Source of the DNA: Mercenaria mercenaria
Taxonomy: Eukaryota; Mollusca; Bivalvia; Venerida; Veneridae
Length of the DNA stretch: 64,000 nucleotides
Direction of reading: 5' to 3'
NCBI RefSeq assembly: GCF_021730395.1
Contig: NC_069363.1
Coordinates: 57,593,001-57,657,000 of the forward strand
Part shown: one piece after another, positions 59,527 through 64,000 of the stretch
Numbering within the stretch: position 1 is the stretch's first letter
Layout of the letters: each line of letters opens with the position of its first letter
The notes under the pieces: generated by a model
The model's input: the letters and a program-made list of their open reading frames with translations, nothing else
What the model was told of the DNA's origin: nothing
The model's database searches: none
Translations under genes and position numbers: made by a program

Positions 59527-60784
59527 TCAACCACTGTTGTCATGATAATCATTATCGTTTGCTTCAAGCTCCTCTCTGAATGGTTTAGTTGTTACCAGGG
59601 CACATTCAATGCCGTTAGAGTCAATAGATTTGTTCCTTTGCATACATGTACCCATGTTGCTGAAGTCATTAATTTCAATGATTTTGATGTCGTTTTCCAG
59701 ACAGTATGCCTCTATCAGTTTGTGCTGTATATGATTTGAAATGTTCTGACTTGGACCTCTCGGCAAAATGCATAATTCAACGATCTCAGAGCATCTGAAA
59801 ATGCAAATCAGTCAATAAGTAAATTTGTTATATCAATGTTTTGTCCTATTCAAAATGTGTTTGGCAATTTCTTATACATGTAATAATTACAAAATATGGA
59901 AATTTGACTCAATACAGTTGCATTTCTGCGTTAATTAATTTAAATATGTTGGATCATTTAGCATTTATTGCAGAACATTCTATAATACAAATTGAGTACC
60001 TTTCTGTGATAGTATAATATCTTACTCGAGAAAATCCTTGGAAAGAAAAGTCCTCAATTTTCAAGAACATTACTCAATTCAATCGAATTCAATGAAATGC
60101 GTTTATTCACTCAATTCTATGATAATAAGACATATTATTGTGGTAAAATAGATTAACTACTAAAATACTTACAATTCAAGAACATGGGCAGATTCAAATA
60201 CACCTTTCACAAGCCGACCTTCTTTGTTTGCAATATAGACAAGATCTTGCAATGTATCGGTACACTCGTCACCAGACCTATAAAACAACATCAAATGGCT
60301 ATATTTATATATATTATATATATTAGTTCAGATTCATATACGGAATAGCTTAGAAAGTCTTATGAAGATTTTTCATAACATACAAGCTGTTTATTAAAGG
60401 GGATGGGAAACGCGATAATGTTATTATTACTTCTTGCCAACCCTTTTGTATATTTACATTGGTGCATTTAGACATGTACGCCGAACAGATATTAAATAAT
60501 AATCTGAATATTTACAACAAGATATGATCAATAAGTTTATTAAACTTTAGTTAGTTTTAGTTTTCAATATTATAAGATAAAATAAAGTTGTTTTTTTTTC
60601 TAATCAATCTATATATTTTAAGTTAATACTTGTAACTGTTTGAATTTCAATGCATTATTACTTTCAATATTCGTATAAACAAAGAGCTATCTTAAATAAA
60701 ATTGTATAAAATTCAAAAATTCAACAAATGCACTTACATGTCTGTATCAGAGTCCACAGAAATATTCCTTCTGTAATCTTTCAT
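59527..60784 (-). CDS. GADD45: Second GADD45 family protein, three coding exons
   Basis: Coding exons (minus): 60784-60738, 60277-60173 (105 bp, the same length as in the paralogue) and 59794-59527, with phases 2 and 2, GT-AG throughout, giving 139 aa. Exon 1 is MKDYRRNISVDSDTD. Exon 2 has DTLQDLVYIANKEGRLVKG, then VFESAHVLE. Exon 3 has LCSEIVELCILPRGPSQ and HKLIEAYCLENDIKIIEIND, with the acidic ENDI motif of the family, then GIECALVTTKPF (human LHCVLVTNP). The frame ends about 18 residues past that point, so the family's last strand and VINLPE-type tail are missing. Exon 3 is unsplit as in vertebrates, unlike the paralogue. An upstream in-frame ATG at 60802 would add six residues, but the TATA box makes it nearly cap-proximal. 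Expected role: stress-kinase and cell-cycle adaptor, by family. Confidence 0.9.
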
Positions 60785-60831
60785 TGTAATAATTTTATCC
60801 ATAAACACTTTAATGATTGTATCTTTAAACT

Positions 60832-60839
60832 CTTTTATA
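60832..60839 (-). promoter_or_regulatory. TATA box of second GADD45 gene
   Basis: A perfect TATAAAAG on the minus strand lies 48-55 bp before the chosen ATG, so transcription should begin near 60805-60812. A CCAAT-type motif (plus ccaat, 60864-60868) lies upstream. A TATA promoter with a very short leader suits a fast-induced stress gene. Confidence 0.55.
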
Positions 60840-60859
60840 TTTTGCAATATATGTTATAT

Positions 60860-63680
60860 CCGCTCCAATATCACGATGCGCTTTGTACGAAGTCTCGGTT
60901 CAATATGACTGATATAACGATTTTCACTGCACCCAGTAGTAGTTCATTCACTGGCTTAAAATATTCCGATTAATCACGTTGTATACTTCGTAAAATCCCG
61001 CGTGTTGTTCGGAAAGGTGTTTTCGTAATGATTTCTATGGAACAATGTTAGGCAGCAGGATACGCCCTCAGACTACAGTGAGGGAAAAGACGAGTTTTAT
61101 GTTAAATGTAAATGTTGTGGCGTTTAACTCACTGAAGTGAAAGAGACTGCATTTTTTTTCTATTTATTGCTTATATCAATGTTTAACACATGTTGTATCA
61201 TTTAACTGTCTGGTTCTCATGAATCTAAGGAAAAAGCGAGTGATAGTAAAAATATTGGGATAACGGTTTATTGGGGTGGTTTCATGTGTTTGTTTAGCTT
61301 TTAACAATGCAACAGTACGGCTTCGGTTCCCGTTAAGACATAGGCTGTACTACAAAGTGCAAAATATCTTCAACACACTTTTTTATAACAAATAAACAGG
61401 TAAGAAATATATCAAATTAATAGACGAAAGCCTATCGAATTAAAAAGACTTTTTTCTGATTTACTTACTTGGAGAGTAATATACATGTATGTTTATACTA
61501 GCAACAATTCATCTTTTACAGATTTCTGAAGAAGAAAACACCTACTATACCCAGAGGGACTATCATCATGCTCATATTCATACCGGGAGTGTTTCATTAT
61601 ATTGCATGAAGTATGAATGAATGGTTGCATAACAACATACTTACTGCAGGTTTTTATGTGTCTGTGCATGCCAACAAGTCAGTAAACAATCATAGATTCC
61701 ATCCTGTTGAAGTATTAAGTCATTATTCACTAAACATTAATCAATTTAGTTTCAACTTTGTGTAAGGGCAAATTAGTAGTTAAATTAAATGCTACATAAG
61801 TTCAATGATCTATCAAGAACGTTCTATTTGGATTGTTGTTTGTCAGTGTCTTGAAAACACCTGGTTTTGTACACAGTGACTTTGCTGAAATATGGTAGGA
61901 CATCGAGCTGAAAATAACGTTAAAATGCGGAGCTGCATTCATAGTCACCGGATAGTTCATTCGTTGGAAGAGAATTTGTCGACGGGCAGAATGTTAAAGT
62001 TCCCCAACACCGAGTCTATTCGTCAAAACGCATACTGGGACTTCTCTTGATTTCTTGGTTAAAAAAAAAAAAAAAAAAAAAACTTCTTTCTGACCGGCGT
62101 GAAGGATGTCTCTGCTGTATTGTGTGGTCTTGCAAATATACCTGAAAATCTGTAGCTAAGACCATTTCTTTTTTTTTGCTCCAGGATAATTCAAATAAAT
62201 CAGCCCTTGCAGACAGTTTTTTTTTTATTTCTATATTATGAAAATTGATCTCGAGATATGTGGGCTATTGGTTATAGATATATACGATAAAGAATGTAAG
62301 TATTAAAAATATTAGTTTTCGTATTGTTAACCCAACTTTTCTACATAAACCCATTCATATGTGTGCCTACGAGTATAAAGTCATGACAGGGTTATAATAA
62401 GGTAATTAACACCAGGTTTATGGAACTTCAAATATGACAGATATTTGTAACAAATCTTTTGATATCTATAAAGTATAAAGGACAAAGAATGTAAGAAATG
62501 CAAACTATTTCCGTTAAGATAACGTCGTCTTAGTAGACAGGAACGATTGAACTGCCGATCTGAATATATGGATAACTTAAATACACGTTTATTTCCTTTT
62601 TTGGTAAATGGCTAGGCCACTATGTTAATGTGGGCTTTGTTGTATATTTTAAGTAAGAATGCTTATATAGAGCGATAATTTGTCACTGCTTTAAATTTCA
62701 GTACCGACGACCTTAAAATCTGATGATATAGCACTTGGTTTTTAAGATCTTGCCTTAAAACATCTCAAGGCAAGCTTAAGGTTCAGATGTTATTTCAAAA
62801 CTGTCGATTGTCTCCTCTATAAGAAATTTCATAATGTACTACCATCCTCTACATATTGTTCCATGTAGTAGATGTTTAAAGACTGTGACGGCCACTGGGA
62901 CAAGCAGGCACTTGCCTTGGTCAATTTTTCTGCAGCATAAGCCTTGGTCAAATATTCAGCATATTTGCCTCTGTCGAATGTGCATAAGTACCACGCTTTC
63001 TGTTTTGTAAACACAATCTATCAGACTGCGTTATTTCATGACCTATTCTAATTTTTTCTCTGAGAAGGCTTCCCTAAGTCACACTACACTCTTCCACCCT
63101 TACCCTCGTACTCATCGCATGGCTTTACACAAAGAACCACGAATCAACATTATTTATGATTGGCCTCGGTCTAACTAAGCCTCTTTTTAATCTCCTGGAT
63201 ATCTGTTAAGCATACATGTATAATGTACTATCAAGAATTTGCTCCGCTTAGACCAATCACAATACCAGGTAATTAATTGGAAGTCCGGTTTGTGTCAAAA
63301 TATAGTGATTCTACCATCACAGTTAAAGGGAAGGGTACACGCATTTATAGGCATTTGTACTCTTTTAAGTTTGAATTAAGGGAAAATATCTACCAGGCTA
63401 GGCTATTTAATAGAACAATCCTTAATACATACAGCCGATTCTAGTCTGAACCCTCCAAACAAATCTGTTTATTGATCCGGCTTAATGTCCTTTTTCTGAT
63501 TTTTACTGAACCGAAATCTGAAATCTTGTTTCGAGATTCCTGGTTTCGGGGAATTTCTTGCAATTCATGATAAAGAAGAGAGATTGAGAAACAACAGCAA
63601 AGGCCACCACCAACCAATAAATTTGTAGGGTTAGTTTTACTAATAACCCAGTGGACTGGCTGTCATATGTCATTCTGTTA
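60860..63680. other. Upstream stretch without recognised gene
   Basis: Holds a poly-A run at 62059-62081 and an inverted pair (gattggcctcggtctaac near 63160; cttagaccaatcac near 63246). A 61-codon minus frame at 63014-62829 reads like protein (QKAWYLCTFDRGKYAEYLTK) but has no clear splice sites or known domain. Confidence 0.35.
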
Positions 63681-63686
63681 TGTTTC

Positions 63687-63778
63687 AAGGACAGAGGACT
63701 AAATAATTCAAGGATAAGGGACTAAATAATTGAAGGACAGGGGATTAAATAATGTAAGGACAGGAGACTAAATAACAA
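63687..63778. repeat. 23-bp minisatellite, four units
   Basis: aaggacaggggactaaataa type units start at 63687, 63710, 63733 and 63756, exactly 23 bp apart, with few changes. Confidence 0.88.
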
Positions 63779-64000
63779 CAGAGCAAAACTATCAAATAGA
63801 ACAATAGAAGGCACAAAGCCGGGCCTTTTTTTTATCTATTTACTGTCTTAGCAACTTTCTGTTTAAGTACAGGCAAGTCTTGAGCTGTTCCCTTCCCTCT
63901 TCCATGCGGGTGATGTTCGACTTGCTAAATATGATTAGCAACCTAGTGGACTGACTGCAGTTTTGTGCTAAGATGAGAGAATAATCAACTACAGCAAAGA

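Noticed and set aside
62829-63014. 61-codon minus frame QKAWYLCTFDRGKYAEYLTK
   Set aside because: Protein-like composition but no splice sites, family or neighbouring exon.

Overview
This is nuclear DNA of an animal, most likely a marine bivalve of the clam type. I infer this from AT-rich intron- and intergene-dominated sequence, two split GADD45 genes with canonical GT-AG introns, eukaryotic initiator tRNA genes, and a dense load of short tRNA-derived SINEs and foldback elements of types I associate with bivalve genomes. The species cannot be fixed from sequence alone. No long open reading frame of a virus, transposase or reverse transcriptase is visible.

Left third (about 83-15935): an array of four tandem blocks, each about 2 kb once insertions are removed, carrying initiator tRNA-Met genes on the minus strand. 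Nine tRNA-length copies are recognisable. Four are intact, one is nearly intact and four are decayed; a tenth is a remnant. The blocks have been opened by several insertions that sister blocks lack, which gives internal empty-site controls: a 2.5 kb insert (2700-5221), a 0.4 kb insert (5781-6170), a 4.5 kb terminal-inverted-repeat element (6301-10801) that holds a five-unit tandem-repeat element and a SINE piece, a 1 kb insert plus a MITE (12258-13607), and a solo LTR (14967-15230). The fourth block is short and the most diverged.

Middle (about 15.9-25.1 kb): no gene that I can support; degenerate tandem repeats, microsatellites and foldback MITEs.

Host genes (25.9-60.9 kb): two genes of the GADD45 stress-response family lie on the minus strand, at about 25.9-33.7 kb (156 aa, four coding exons) and about 58.6-60.8 kb (139 aa, three coding exons). 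Both have a first intron in phase 2, a 105-bp second exon, the family's acidic ENDV/ENDI motif, and an apparent 3' UTR intron within 40 nt of the stop. Between them, at 53.6 kb, lies a damaged piece matching GADD45 exon 3, so the locus looks like an expanded GADD45 cluster. Two further exon-like pieces (40607-40664 plus; 47772-47866 minus) could not be assigned to a family.

Interspersed across 20-58 kb are two abundant MITE families: a palindromic GAGCC-ended family with 4-bp AWWT target duplications, and a TTAA-flanked family. They have different ends but a similar core. Three tRNA-derived SINE families, a 748-bp element with a MITE nested inside, a 1.28-kb inverted-repeat element and several minisatellites complete the picture.
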